Shown in pieces: positions 1 to 11,471 of a stretch of DNA of 64,000 bases (positions are counted from its first letter, which is position 1; every line of letters starts with the position of its first letter). The notes under the pieces were generated by a model. The model made no database searches and was not told where the DNA came from. It saw only the letters and a program-made list of their open reading frames with translations. The stretch comes from Umbelopsis isabellina (Eukaryota; Mucoromycota; Umbelopsidomycetes; Umbelopsidales; Umbelopsidaceae), in the NCBI GenBank assembly GCA_016758905.1, contig JAEPQZ010000011.1:826185-890184 (forward strand). The letters run 5' to 3'. The position numbers were made by a program, and so were the translations under genes.

Positions 1-42
1 GTACTGCGCAAGTAAACTTTAATCATACACTTGCAAACTTAC

Positions 43-518
43 AATTTGAAAAGCCTCTCACATTCAGCTTCAATCGCAACTCCTTGCGTTAAAACATTTT
101 CATGGTAGCTACTCGCCACAGAGACTGGTTTGGCTGTATGATTATCAGACGGTACTGGGCTAGCATCAGTTGGTTGTGGCGTTCCTGACGGAGTAAGGGT
201 ATTCGGATTCAATACTGCTTCTAAAGAAAGCGGTTTCGAAGTTGGTCGAGGTGCCTTGAGGGTGTCCTCGAACCTATTAGGGTCTGGAGAAGAAACTCTT
301 GTATCAAGACAAGCTCGAAAAGGATCATGTCGAGGGGAACGAAGCCTTGAACTTTGGTCACTCCTTTTACGGCCCCGTGCGTGTGGTTTGAATTCACACT
401 GAAAATTCAGCCTCTCACAGCGTATGCACCGCTGATGTTTATCAGATTTATCGCAACGTACTTTGATCTGTCGACATTGCAGGCAAGCTGTTCGAGTAAG
501 AGTTGGCTCTGGTGCCAT
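43..518 (-). CDS. Zn2Cys6 fungal transcription factor, N-terminal exon (partial)
   Basis: First exon of a fungal binuclear zinc cluster regulator. The start ATG is at 518-516. Residues 13-42 hold six cysteines spaced CX2CX6CX8CX2CX6C (CLQCRQIKVRCDK, then CIRC and C), the classic Zn2Cys6 DNA-binding fold, followed by a basic GRKRSD stretch. The rest is a serine/proline-rich linker. The frame hits a stop at position 39, but the exon reaches a strong donor (GTAAGT) at base 42, leaving two bases of a split codon. The gene therefore almost certainly continues beyond the left edge, and any middle-homology domain is outside the window. Target genes cannot be inferred. It is divergent from the RFC gene at 1088. 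Confidence 0.85.
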
Positions 519-1087
519 CGTTTAAGACATGCAATTGGAAATGAGTAACTGAGAATTTAAAAGGCGGTCAAGGAATTGTGGGGAGATCTGGGGTATTGCC
601 GCCTTCCCACGAGATCTCAAGTCACGGTTCCCGCAACGGGGACAATGGCAATATACACAAATTTCGTCTTAAACTCATTTCCATTTGCTTCAGTATTAAC
701 TTCTAAAGTATAACATCTCGGGGTTGCCTTTCGAGCATTAATCACTATAAGCTCAATTTTATTCGGTAGCTTGTATTTTCTTTAGTTTTCAGGAACAAGG
801 GCGACGTAGGCAATAAATTAACAATAAGTTCATCTTGCTACTGATTTAATATGTTAAACCCGAATACGTTCGGTTGCATGAGTCAAACCTGGGACTTGGC
901 TATGATCAAGCTGATATATTTAAGGTTGCTCCACCGCTTTTTAAGATCTGTGATCACCTTAATCTATTTTTCAGTGACGTCGCGACCTTGAATTGAATTA
1001 ACTGCGCGAAACGAATGATATTTTTGAGCATGCGGTCGCGTCGAAAACTGTTCGCGTTAGCAACAAAGTATTTGTTCGATCCACACA
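519..1087. other. Intergenic region between divergent genes
   Basis: About 570 bases between the Zn2Cys6 factor and the RFC subunit, so it must hold both promoters. I see no ORF, RNA gene or strong repeat. A short imperfect inverted repeat (GTTCCCG / CGGGGAC) lies near 627-643; I attach no function to it. Confidence 0.5.
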
Positions 1088-2717
1088 ATGGAAATTGATA
1101 GCAGCTCTCCGGCTAATCTCTCGAACGGCGCTAGTAAGGGGAAAGGCAAGCAAATCGATGCTGGCGTAAAAGATTCTCTGCCTTGGTATATTATTTTTAC
1201 TCGCTTTTGTACCTATTGGCAATGCTGCCAAAGTTCACATAGTTAAATGCTTATATACCTGTATATATTTATGCCTCCAGGGTAGAAAAGTATCGTCCTG
1301 AAAAACTCGAAGATCTCGTCTCTCACGAAGACATTACTTCTACTAGTGAGTTGCTAATTGTCCTGCACAACATATTTGTGGCGACAGATTCACTGATCAC
1401 TTTATACATTGCATTAGTTCAAACCTTCATAGACGCAAATCGATTACCACACCTCCTCTTCTATGGACCGCCAGGAACCGGAAAAACCTCAACTATATTA
1501 GCATGTGCACGAAGGCTCTATGGATCTAACTATAAGTCCATGGTGTTGGAGGTAAGCTCAGCATCATGATATGACTTGGACTGCTTCCTGTTTTTAACCT
1601 CTCGACTACCAGTTGAATGCGTCTGATGATCGTGGTATAGACGTGGTTCGCGAACAGATAAAGAACTTTGCTAGCACAAGAAAGATCTTTAGGTTTGTAC
1701 TTGGGATAACAACACTGATCTAGACATGCAGATGGATGCTCACATTAATTTCCTGTTAGCTCTGGATTCAAACTTATTTTGTTAGACGAAGCGGATGCTA
1801 TGACATCTGCTGCTCAAGCGGCACTTCGTCGAGGTATGCAATGCTGGCAAAATGCTTGGTTTATTGGTCAAATGCTAAACATCAGACCTGTCTAGTAATC
1901 GAAAAGTACACAAAAAACGTTCGTTTTTGCATCATTTGCAATTATGTGAGCAAGATCATTCCAGCGATACAATCGAGATGTACAAGATTCCGCTTTGCAC
2001 CGCTCGAGATGGACCAAGTAGAAGCGAGGCTTAATCACATCATTGACGCAGAGAAGTAGGTGTTGATATTTACTAATTTTTATTGATTGACGGTTTCTAA
2101 CAGGATCATCAGTGTCAATATAACAAAGGATGGAAAGGAAGCCTTACTGCGCCTTTCTAACGGTGACATGCGTCGAGCATTGAATATATTACAAGCGTGC
2201 CATGCAGCTTTTGACCGCATAGATGAAACTGCCATCTATGCGTGCACTGGCCATCCTCAGCCTAAAGACATTCAGCGTATTGTGGATACAATGATGAACG
2301 ACGACTTTACCACAGCTTATTCCAGTAAGTAACTTCTACATCATGTCATTTTTTGGTCCTATTACTTGCATTCATGGCTTTTCGTATTAATTTGGTTCTC
2401 CTTGTAGCCATTGACAAATTGAAGCGTGAAAATGGCCTAGCACTACAAGATATTATTTCGGAGCTGGTATTTTATTTCGAAATGCTCGACTTTCCAACTC
2501 ATGCCACCGTATATCTTCTTTCCGCAGTCTCTGACATTGAGTAAGTTCAATACGCCAGCTTGATAAAGTAGCTTACTTCCATGATGTTTGTATTGTTTGT
2601 CTAAACATCTTATGATATAGATATCGGTTAGCATGCGGAGCCACTGAAAAGATACAACTTGGTGCCTTGATTGGAACGTTTAAGATGGCAACAGACCTTG
2701 CCGCTAGAAAACCATAA
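1088..2717 (+). CDS. RFC3: Replication factor C small subunit (yeast Rfc3 / human RFC5 type)
   Basis: Clamp-loader subunit that helps load the PCNA ring onto primer-template junctions during DNA replication and repair. Nine exons: 1088-1185, 1281-1345, 1418-1551, 1613-1692, 1760-1833, 1896-2055, 2104-2324, 2408-2540, 2621-2717. All splice phases agree and give 353 aa, against about 340 in yeast and human. In order: PWVEKYRP near residue 33, Walker A GPPGTGKTS, LELNASDDRGID, Walker B LLDEADAMTS (DEAD), the arginine-finger SRC motif in IQSRCTRFRF, then the lid and C-terminal helical region with SNGDMRRALNILQ, TGHP and a closing IEYRLACG-EKIQL segment. The wording around the SRC box and the C-terminus fits Rfc3/RFC5 better than Rfc2 or Rfc4. 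Start chosen as the first ATG in frame with the conserved PWVEKYRP. Confidence 0.95.
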
Positions 2718-3347
2718 ATACATCCCCTTGCATTTCTTCGCTTAGACTTAATCATTGAAGTAAAGATAACATGTGTATAACAAAGTACATTTGATGGACA
2801 CAGCCTGAATCTATTCCACTTTCAATTGCGACGTATAGTTTGTTCATTTTGTAATGTAACAAAATAGTGACTACAGGCAGGTCGCTACATTAACATTCAT
2901 TTGTTAGGAATGGTATTAACGTTGTTTGCTAATATGTTTATGTGAACAGCTAAAGAGCATCGATCGGAGTAATATCAATCGATCATATCAATCCACGCAT
3001 CAACGGTTGCACTACACTGTGCTACATCAATCAATTGAGCTGACAACTCATTTGAGGCGATTGCCAGTACTTCTGTAGGAGTTGATTTATCCCACAGCGA
3101 TTCGCGAATTCGTACTTGTCAGAGTAATGATTTTGGTCGGGGCAGGATTCTCTTGATACAAGCTTTTTCTTTTCATAGTCTACAAAGGCGCTCAATAGAC
3201 ACCATTTTCAATTTATGCAATTACTTTAATTGGGGATGCTTTGGAAGAGTTTAATAAACAAATTAATTGGAAATATGCAATTTGACGAAAAAAATATTGA
3301 GCAAAAAGATAGAATATAATATAGGTAACAACTGTATTCACATTACA
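2718..3347. other. Intergenic region with one unexplained open stretch
   Basis: About 630 bases between the 3' ends of RFC and the GT62 gene. Bases 3118-2975 on the minus strand read as 47 sense codons with protein-like composition and no ATG (see findings). I could not build a complete gene around it. No repeat or RNA gene was recognised. Confidence 0.4.
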
Positions 3348-4483
3348 TCAAATGATGTGAAAGATTAGATAGTTTGGCAAGCCCCAAACTTCATAACCTA
3401 ACGCTTTGGCCATTTTGGCCAATCCTTCTGTCTCTACTTGATGCTGAAAAGGAAAAGGCGGGAAAATGGCACCGTCGCGATGCACCTGCGCCTTCACTAG
3501 CGTACAGGTGCCACCTACGCCGTCGAGAGGGATGGTATACATGAGATCGGTGATGCCGTCCGGAAACCGACTGTCAATCAATAATTTGCGATGGGTTTTG
3601 ACAAAATCCTCGTATCCTGCAAAATTTTGAAAATTAAAGGGTTTAATATAAGGAGGTTGTGTAAAATTACGCGTTATTCACAACTGTATGTACCTTCAAC
3701 TAGTACATCATCAGGCTTGAGAGTACTTTGTAAAGACCAGCTTTCGTTGGTTTCTTGCCAATTATTCTTATCATACCCTCCTTCTTCATTATAAGAGTGC
3801 CACCAACAGTTGGGCACAATGACGTCTTTATCCATACTGGTCAGGTCCTCGATAAGGGTGGCAGGGTATTCAATAACATCTCCGTCCAACCACAATACCC
3901 AAGCGATGTCCTCTGTCAGCGCTGATGCTAAAAGATAGTTGCGGCTTTTGGACATTACTTCCCGGCGTTTTATTTGTACTTGGTAATCATGTCGGTCAGC
4001 TTCTGAAAGTACGAAATCAAAGTCCTTTTGAAAGATAGATATCTTGTGAAACCGTTGCCAAGGTTCCTGCTTGTTGTTAACATCGTGCGCATGCTGTTGA
4101 AGCTTTTCTATGGTTCCATCTTGTGAATCAGATACCAGAAAGCCTAACGATATCAAATGGTGTGGATAAGTTAGGCTATTGACGTTTTCAAAATAACGCT
4201 CAATATGGCGAGCCGCTTCCTTGAAGGGAGTAAGAATCAAAACGTGTTGGTTATAATAAGTATCCTGAGCAGAGGCGTTTAATTGATTCATGTCATAGTA
4301 CTTGAAACCTTCGACCTTCGTTTGTCTCAGCACAGATTCCTCTGGTACTTTAGCAACCTCTGGTTTACTGGATTCGTGACAAGTGTACCAATTGCCTTGT
4401 GATGATGTTGATGCTAGCCAAGTCACCAGCAGTATTATTGACATTGCTGCCGCCACCAAAAGTGGTCGTGATGTGGTTATCAT
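3348..4483 (-). CDS. MNN9: GT62 mannosyltransferase, Mnn9/Anp1/Van1 family
   Basis: Predicted Golgi alpha-mannosyltransferase of the mannan polymerase complexes, which extend the alpha-1,6 backbone of cell-wall N-glycans. Two exons on the minus strand (3694-4483 and 3348-3616) joined in phase to give 352 aa; yeast Mnn9 is about 395. A type II signal anchor covers residues 8-26 (LLVAAAMSIILLVTWLAS). The catalytic domain shows HVLILTPFKEAARHIERYFE, the acceptor-side LTYPHHLISLGFLVSDS, and the metal-binding DxD in WVLWLDGDVIEYP. Exon 2 has VGGTCTLVKAQVHRDGAIFPPFPF and the TEGLAKMAKALGYEVWGLPN block, typical of Mnn9. Which of Mnn9, Anp1 or Van1 it equals cannot be settled without a tree. Confidence 0.93.
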
Positions 4484-4588
4484 AATGCACTATTAAACTT
4501 TAAAAGTTGTAATATTATAAAATATTTGAGTTTTTGCTTCTTTTTGCTTAGAATGTACAAGAGCTGAAGATGAAGGAAAGGAAAATTG

Positions 4589-4606
4589 AAAAAAAAAAAA
4601 AAAAAA
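4589..4606 (+). repeat. Poly(A) tract, 18 bases
   Basis: Uninterrupted run of 18 A just upstream of the GT62 start codon (4483, minus strand), so it reads as a poly(T) run in the promoter of that gene. Poly(dA:dT) tracts commonly exclude nucleosomes in fungal promoters; that role here is inference. Confidence 0.7.
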
Positions 4607-4863
4607 GAAAATTTGGAGGTTTCGCCTTTTGATTTCAGAGCAGTGAAATCTGTTCAGGCTGTCAAAAAATTAAGACGCCGAAGTATAGAAGTACACCTTC
4701 TCCCAAAGTGGTTGGTAGTCACGAATAACACCTGTAATACTAGGATTAATGGAATGCACTTAAATGAATTATATATAAAAAGATACTTGCCTGCTACAAT
4801 AGAAATCAAGAATCGGTCCTGAGTTGCTATACAGAATTTTTCCAATCTAGGTCTGGAAAAGGT

Positions 4864-6245
4864 TCAAGTTAAAAAGTCATTCTGAAACCGATCCACACAA
4901 TTACAATTATCTGTGAAGACATACCTTGTATATCGCTCATAAAATTGTCCACGCAATACATTATACCACATTTGATTGAACCGTCTGCTGAGTTCGGCCT
5001 TTTCCAATGCCGTCATAGTGCTCTTGGTTGAACCATAGGGTGATGTAAATGATCGTGTGATAGCAGCTTGTGATGCTGATTCAACTATCATGGAGATCAG
5101 CCATGGACGCCAAGAGTAGCGGCCATATTTGAAAATTGCGAGCACTGCAAATGATGTTAATGTCGCCTCGTCCGAATGCACTTCAAAAGAATTTGGCACT
5201 TACCATAGATCAAGGGACGTAAAATATACAAAACTTCGCCAAGCTTGCCAAGTCGATTGAGAATGCTTACAGTATCTTCTGGCTTTCGTAGTCTCTCTGG
5301 AGTCAAGACCTTTGACATAAGGTACTCTGTAACATCCCCGTATTTACGCTGAGCTTCAGCTGGTGTAAAGCCATTGCTTTCTGGCTTGGCATTGCCGTTC
5401 AGCTCAATAGCTGCGTCCATCTGAGGATGGACCAATCCGGTCTTCTTTCCTTTCCAAGTCTTTGCTTCGACGCTTTGAGCTTGGTATCCATCTGGGGTAG
5501 ACAGCGATGCAGGGTCCACATCACGTTGTAAGTGATTTGGGTTAAGCAACATGCGTTCTTTCGTGAGTTTGAGTAAAGTCAATCTCAACATGGCCCTAAA
5601 GCAGAATTATTCGTTTGTTGGCTTATCTACACATATCCTTTGCTCGTATCTTGTATAAACTTACTTTAGAAGTTCAACACCGAAAACCAAACGCCATTTG
5701 GCACGTTTTCCCAACTTCTTAGTCACAGCCATTTCCAAGACCACCTGAGTGTACGAAATGACTGATAATACTAAGGATATGTTTTTATATACAGAGGACT
5801 TCTTGAACCAATGAGCTGTGTATTTGTTGAACGGAGAAGAATCAATATTATCCCCAGAGGGTAGCTTTCCTTGTGATTTAGCAGCCTTTCTAAGTATGGT
5901 ATCATGATAAAGACCAAGAACATTCAGTGCAGCAAACACTAGAATGACAAAGTTAGCAAATTTTCACAATGCGCTAGTGCACATATTTCGGTAGTAAACA
6001 TACAAGCTTGGGAAGCGAATTCGGCATCGTGGAACCGGCCTATGGAAAGAATGTTGAGTGCGCCGTGTGGGGTAACCAGTCAAATGGTTGCTTATCCTTA
6101 GAGATGTGCAAGCAAAGACCATAACTGGCCGTGAGAATGACTTACCTGGCAGAAAATAGGTCAGGGACCTTAGTGTGCCTTCGATGCCTGTAATTTGCGA
6201 GGCATTACTTATTAGAAAGTCTTCGTATTTCTTCAGTAGCTCCAT
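4864..6245 (-). CDS. PEX16: Peroxisomal membrane biogenesis protein Pex16
   Basis: Peroxin needed to insert peroxisomal membrane proteins and to form peroxisomes from the ER. Five exons on the minus strand: 6146-6245, 6004-6039 (36 bases), 5665-5938, 5204-5595, 4864-5144; phases agree and give 360 aa (human PEX16 is 336). The N-terminal signature runs YEDFLISNASQITGIEGTLR then SLTYFLPGRF, split across exons 1 and 2. Later landmarks are the central RAKWRLVFGVELLKAMLRL segment, the LYILRPLIY motif near the C-terminal membrane region, and RRFNQMWYNVLRGQFYERYT. The open frame extends upstream to 6311 but without an ATG, so I took the ATG at 6245, six codons before the conserved YEDF. The region between 5300 and 5470 is a hydrophilic insert. 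Confidence 0.93.
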
Positions 6246-8231
6246 ACAAAACCGGTCTGTTCTTGCTGACAGCAGCTTTTTTATTTCTGCCCGCACTGAT
6301 AAATTAACCAATCATCTAGCAGTCTTTCACACCCGCTTATAATTGTCTTTTCACCAGCTCACCACATCAACACGTGATATTTATTCCCCACAAACAGACA
6401 AGATGTAACTGACCGACTTTATCAGAAGGTTGGAAAGCGATCGATTAAGCTACAGTTTGACAAAGCTAACTCTGATTATTTAGCAGAACACGATATTCTT
6501 TGATTGGAAGAAATACAGAAACCACTTGTTAGCACAGTATGATAGCATATAAATCCTTTCAGATCCTCCACTCAAAAGGAAATTACGCTGCTTCCAAAAT
6601 TGCTGTGACAGCAATCTTTGCACAACAATGATCTTTCTCAAAACTAATAATCAAAGAAGCCTGTATTATAAGTGACAACAGATAAATCGTATTCATTTCA
6701 TAACAAATTGGTCCAATTGCTCTTTGAAGTCGAAAGCATGGGATGCTTTTCAGGAACTATGCACACATCAGAAATTTGGTGTGCTAGCTACCCAACGAAA
6801 GGTAAACTTTATGTCATCAATGTTCAGCTGCAAACGAGATCTTCTTCCCGATCCACTACTTTGTGCTGATTTATACCGTAGGCGAGCAAACCTGAGACAT
6901 TTGCTGCGCGATAGAGAGAGAGCAATTTAAAGCGAATTATCTCATAAATATATCAAAGTGGATAATCCTGTATATAAAATTTTAAAATGTAGTTTTTATA
7001 GTTTTTAATTTAATATAATATTATATAATACTTATTATTATTTTAAAAATATAGTTGCGATTTACAGTTTAACTTATTTATACTATAAAATGTTATAAAA
7101 GTCATTTAACTTAAAAATCGCTATATTTTTTATAAACATATCATATTTATTATTTTTACATATTGTTATATATAGTTTTAAAGCTTTGAAAAAAAACAGC
7201 GACTAAATTTCCTTCATACTCTTTAAGCGGGCGGAAAAAAAATCCCAGTGGTTTTTTTTTTTTGGTCTGAGAAGTCTTTGCTCCTTGACTCGTAAATGTT
7301 CTAGCTGTTTTTCGTTTCAAAACTTACAGTGAGTGAATACCTTGATTACAATGATCATAAAAATGACGGCTTTTTCAAATCTGGTGCGACGATATTTGAT
7401 TAGCCTTGGATTGATAGGTTTATACTGCCATAGCTATCCGTTTCCGTCCCATGTCAATTATCTTTAATAAGTGTTACAGTTATGAGGAGTGCTTTTATCA
7501 ATGGAACAGGCGTTCGGCATATATATTGCTGAGAGATAAAGCTAATGGTAACTGAACAGACAAATAGGCAAAGGTTTGGGTACCTTTTGCCATTGTCATT
7601 GAACGATACAAAGAGACCATCGAACAAATTGAGTTATGCACAACACAATTCTTGAAAAACTATCATAAGAGTGAACATATAATATTGAATATCATCATGT
7701 GTCGCGCAAAGTTCATTCATGCCATGCCCAACCACGTATAAACCAGCTCTTTTCCATGTTCTGAGTCATTACAACTTCATCGAAGAACTTGATTTTTTTA
7801 TAATGATCATTTGTTCCTGAAGCCTTCTCTGTCTGTCAGTTCAGTCAATGCTCTTTTGGTTGCTTAAGTATTTAATAATTAAAGTTTTCGGCACATGTAT
7901 CACATACATAGGCAAATGGTTGCGTAGCACTGTGAGTCTTTTCTTCGGTCCTGAGGTTCAGTTGATAATGCTGTCCCTTGTTGATGATGATATATCGATG
8001 AATAGAATATGTTATGCATAAAATAAGAGTATGAAATAGTGGGATAACAAATTTGGATTTTTCCAAATAATTTTGCCTGCTTATACCTGTACAGATTTGA
8101 CAAATTTCAGCCGAAGTGCGGACGGAGAAAGCTGTTCAAGATTGAGCCGTCACAGTCGATTGGAACTCAATTCCAGGAACTCACGACAACCCTGGCTTTC
8201 GGCTTGCAAATGCAACTTTCAGTGCATAAGC
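6246..8231. other. Intergenic region with a very AT-rich core
   Basis: About 2 kb between the divergent starts of PEX16 and the Sds3-like gene. Bases 6950-7195 are almost pure A/T (TATATAAAATTTTAAAATG, ATATAATATTATATAATAC and so on), followed by short poly(A) and poly(T) runs to 7262. The open frames at 6672-6930 overlap each other and match nothing I know. I found no terminal repeats that would mark this as a transposon. Confidence 0.45.
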
Positions 8232-9526
8232 ATGACTGCACCTATGGAAGAAAAAGATGCATCACAATATCCAAAACCGAGCAGGGGCCTGCATGTTAAA
8301 GATGAGAACTACGGTTCGATATCTAGACAGGAGAACGAGCCTCCAGGACTTTCGGAGGGCATCACGCTTACCCCGCAGTCACTCTCACCTCAAATGAGCA
8401 GCACGCACACTGTTTCTCAAGAGCCAAAAGAGAATATGCGAAACGGCACTGAAGCTCGCTCTCCCAGTTCAGGTACGTTGGAACGAACATATGTATTGAA
8501 TCTCCATAGCGAGCGGTATCTCATACTGGCAGAAACTGAACCATGAACGCTGCTGCAGACACTCGGCAAGAACAGCTCGCCGTTGAAAACACAGTGCAGG
8601 AAAGCAACCTCTCAGATGACCAAGGACCTTCAGAAGAAAAGGACGACATGGAAGCAGCTGCATATGAAGAATTACGACTCTCTGCGTTTAAAGCATTGCA
8701 ATGCATTGAAGAAGATTTCGCAAAGTTAAGAGAAAGGTACGCACTAGCAATGCTCAATGACTTAGCAATTATACAAAAGATTAAATACGTTTTGGACTCT
8801 GTTTTCCGTAGGTTATATCATGAGCGATTGGCAGAACTTGATAAAGAAGTTCAAGCTATAACATCAGGCAAACATCCAGAGTACGCTACCGCGCATTCGG
8901 AAATAGAGTCAAGACGAAGGAAGTTACTCAAGGAAGCTTCCAAATGGCGGCAGCACAGAGAGACTGATATTGGTCGCCAAGTCGAGAGTTCACTTCGGTT
9001 GGCTCATGTCCATTTCCTGGTAAGCTATCTCACGTCATGTGACGGGCTTTGAAATCTGCCGGAATCCTCTAACACCAAATGTTGCTTAGGCAAAACGAGC
9101 TGAACTACGTAGATCTATAATTAATAACATAACAGAGAAGCGGCGGAAGCTAAGAGATGAGATGGCTTGCTCTGATGATTTAGGTGAGACATTAGCTACA
9201 TTTATACAACTTATGATATCCATGCTCACCAGTTCGTAATGACGAATGGCTTTGTGCAGTTGTCGTACCAGATGCACATATGATTAGGCATATCCGAGAA
9301 CATAATGCAAAGGAGAACAAGGAGGTGGTGGATATCTCTTTGAATATTGGATTTCCCATTGGTGCAAAACCTAGTGGCCTTGAGGAAGCGGAGACTGAAT
9401 CGGATGTGCGAATGGTAACTTACCCCTTTTGACATTCAAGCTGGATATAATTCTAACACATAATTAAATTTCAAGATGCATGCTGTTTCTACTGGAGATA
9501 AGCGTAGTATAAAATATTTGCTTTGA
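8232..9526 (+). CDS. SDS3: Sds3-like subunit of the Sin3/Rpd3 histone deacetylase complex
   Basis: Homologue of yeast Sds3 and human SUDS3/BRMS1, which stabilise the Sin3-HDAC corepressor. Exons 8232-8472, 8559-8736, 8812-9019, 9090-9183, 9233-9414 and probably 9476-9526; phases agree and give about 317 aa. After a disordered acidic N-terminus comes the Sds3-like coiled coil: EELRLSAFKALQCIEEDFAK, LRERLYHERLAELDKEVQAI, HPEYATAHSEIESRRRKLLK, then AKRAELRRSIINNITEKRRK. The C-terminal part has VVPDAHMIRHIREHNAKENK. Start chosen as the first ATG of the open frame (MTAPMEEKD). The last exon is short and the least certain part; an alternative 3' end near 9545-9580 is possible. The next gene, convergent at 10025-10378, encodes another subunit of the same complex. 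Confidence 0.88.
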
Positions 9527-10024
9527 TTCGACTAACCAGTAGACAGAGTCTCGCTGGCGCGTACCCTGTCTTCTGTAAGAAGTGAGGCCACACAAGTGGT
9601 TTGTGAATGGGATGTACATAAGCAATGTAGCCTGCAATCTATACAGGCTGTATCATATCCTGAATCTATTCAGCTCTCACTATCTTGCTCGACTTACCGA
9701 TAAACTTTTGAGGTTATCCAAAAGACATTATATATATTTACTGCCGACCACAGGAACTATAATTACCCTCCATACTTTGTACCATAAGCCAAAAGATGCA
9801 GTCTCCAATTTGTAATTTATAAGATACCGAAATACTCACGTTTTCATTAAAACAATTCTTGTTCGTGCAGACATATCAATTCATTCTGAGTAACTTGATT
9901 TATTATAAAAAATATGAAGATGATGCAAAACGGATTACAGCTTGAAATAGTGAGAATGGTTCATGTTTGATATAGTAGTAAAGTAAACAAATGCGAGCAG
10001 TGCTGTGCTCTTGCGTTCGTCAGT
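9527..10024. other. Convergent intergenic region
   Basis: About 500 bases between the 3' ends of the Sds3-like and SAP30-like genes. Expected to hold both polyadenylation regions. I see no supported gene or repeat. Confidence 0.4.
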
Positions 10025-10378
10025 TCACACATTCAGTGGTAATCGCATAACACTGTCCCGATGTCGAATGGCATAGAGAAAGCATGTCACTGAGTCGGCT
10101 TCCTTAACAGTCTGGTTCAAAAAGTGCCTTGATATGGCTTGAACAAGCTCTTCTCTATCGGCATTCTTGCTTCTCGTCTTGATCTTGTAAACTCGTTTGT
10201 ACTTGCGCAGAACACTGGTTTCCACTGTATCAAAGTCGATTGTTTGGAACTCCTTGCTAAGAGTAGCTGGCTTGGACCTTTTATCTCTTTCTCTCTCCCT
10301 ATTATCATTGGTTTGTCTCATAGATGAATTCGAAGGTAGGTAAGCTGTTGATTGCTGCTTTGGTTTCGAGTTACCCAT
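10025..10378 (-). CDS. SAP30-like Sin3-binding protein
   Basis: Small Sin3-associated protein, expected to bridge Sin3 to the histone deacetylase complex. Single exon, 117 aa, ATG at 10378-10376. Residues 1-45 are polar and disordered. Residues 46-110 form the SAP30 Sin3-binding domain: FQTIDFDTVETSVLRKYKRV, YKIKTRSKNADREELVQAIS, RHFLNQTVKEADSVTCFLYA. This aligns by eye with the C-terminal domain of human SAP30 (DF..L....LR+YKR..K+.TR....+.+LV..+..HF....V.E.D..T.F+Y). The N-terminal zinc-finger module of animal SAP30 is absent, as in fungal members. It shares a roughly 165-base divergent promoter with the gene at 10543. Confidence 0.85.
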   Translation of the reverse strand: MGNSKPKQQSTAYLPSNSSMRQTNDNRERERDKRSKPATLSKEFQTIDFDTVETSVLRKYKRVYKIKTRSKNADREELVQAISRHFLNQTVKEADSVTCFLYAIRHRDSVMRLPLNV

Positions 10379-10542
10379 TAGCGGAAGAGGTGGTCAAAGT
10401 GTCCGAAAGAAAAAAGCTTTTCGTGGCAGAGAAGCTATAACCGTGTCTGACGGAATCTAAATTCCCGTGAGACAGGTTAAAACTCAGTCAATTGCCAGTA
10501 TGTCATGAGGTTTGACGGCTTCTTCCATTCTTTCAAAGTTAC

Positions 10543-11471
10543 ATGCAGACAACGACTTGGACTCTTCCAACAGTCAGTGAGTAGCAAAAACTTCTGTTGA
10601 CGGAATGAAAGTATAATGAACGATCGTTTTCTTATATCTTTTGTTATCGTCTCTATATAGACAAAAGCACAACTCGATTCACTCCCACCATCGTCAAAGG
10701 CCGTCGTCATTCCGCTCCCGCTGCGAGAGCTGAGCTGTCTGTCAACGCTGTCGATATCAAAAATGAGAGTAGGGCCATTGTTAGGCCCAAAGTCAAAGAA
10801 TCGATAAGTGAGCCTGAACGTAAGTTGAAATCGGCGGATTATCTTTTTGGGGCGCTTCGTACACCCAGGGGATATTATAAGAAAAGATCTGTGCACCTGT
10901 AATCTAACTCATCTCTGGCAATACTTACTTGGTACAGGGAACCACAGTGGAAGTTCATCTCATCCAAAATCCATATTGAAGCGAGAAAGTCAAGGGAAAC
11001 CAGCTTTATCTCATTCTCGAAGAGTGAGATTCCCTTCACCCGACATTGATTTGTCTATCGTCAAACAAAAGACCAGACGTACTTCGGCAAATCGGAATTT
11101 GCAACCCTTCAATTGGATGGCAAAACGGCCAAAGAGGAAAGCAAGAAAGGTTGATATTGATCGCTTATTGGAAGAAGATGTTGCAGGTGATGATGACTGG
11201 GATATCATCGATATTGAGGACACATCGGATCACAGTCTGAAAGAAATTAGAAACAGAGAAAAAGGCGTTGATTCAACTATAACCTTGAAAGAAAAGTAAT
11301 TATGACTCAATTGACTGCGAGATCCACACACCTTTTTATTAACATATTTATTCAAGCCCATTTGCGCCTCAAATTCGGCTGAAAGATGGTCGTATTGTCC
11401 TGGAGACTGGCCATGATTCTTCATCAGCTATAAGCAATGAACCGGAAACAATGGAAATTGTAGAAGAATAA
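10543..11471 (+). CDS. Hypothetical protein with PP1-docking motifs (SILK and RVxF)
   Basis: Four exons: 10543-10576, 10661-10819, 10938-11295, 11357-11471; phases agree and give 221 aa starting MQTTTWTLPTVNKSTTRFTP. No folded domain is recognised. Exon 3 contains KSILKR and, 14 residues later, RRVRFPSPDID. These match the [GS]IL[RK] and [RK]VxF motifs that together dock regulators onto protein phosphatase 1. A basic block (MAKRPKRKARK) looks like a nuclear localisation signal and is followed by an acidic stretch (EEDVAGDDDWDIIDIED). The C-terminus has PFAPQIRLKDGRIVLE, which resembles the short motif before the SANT domain of TFIIIB subunit Bdp1, but no SANT domain follows before the stop. 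Likely nuclear PP1 regulator; identity unresolved. Confidence 0.72.

Noticed and set aside
6246-6311. N-terminal extension of PEX16 to 6311
   Set aside because: The extension starts at TTG, not ATG, and the family begins close to the YEDF motif, which favours the ATG at 6245.
6950-7195. AT-rich block as a possible MITE or replication origin
   Set aside because: No terminal inverted repeats or target-site duplication could be found, and AT-richness alone does not show an origin.
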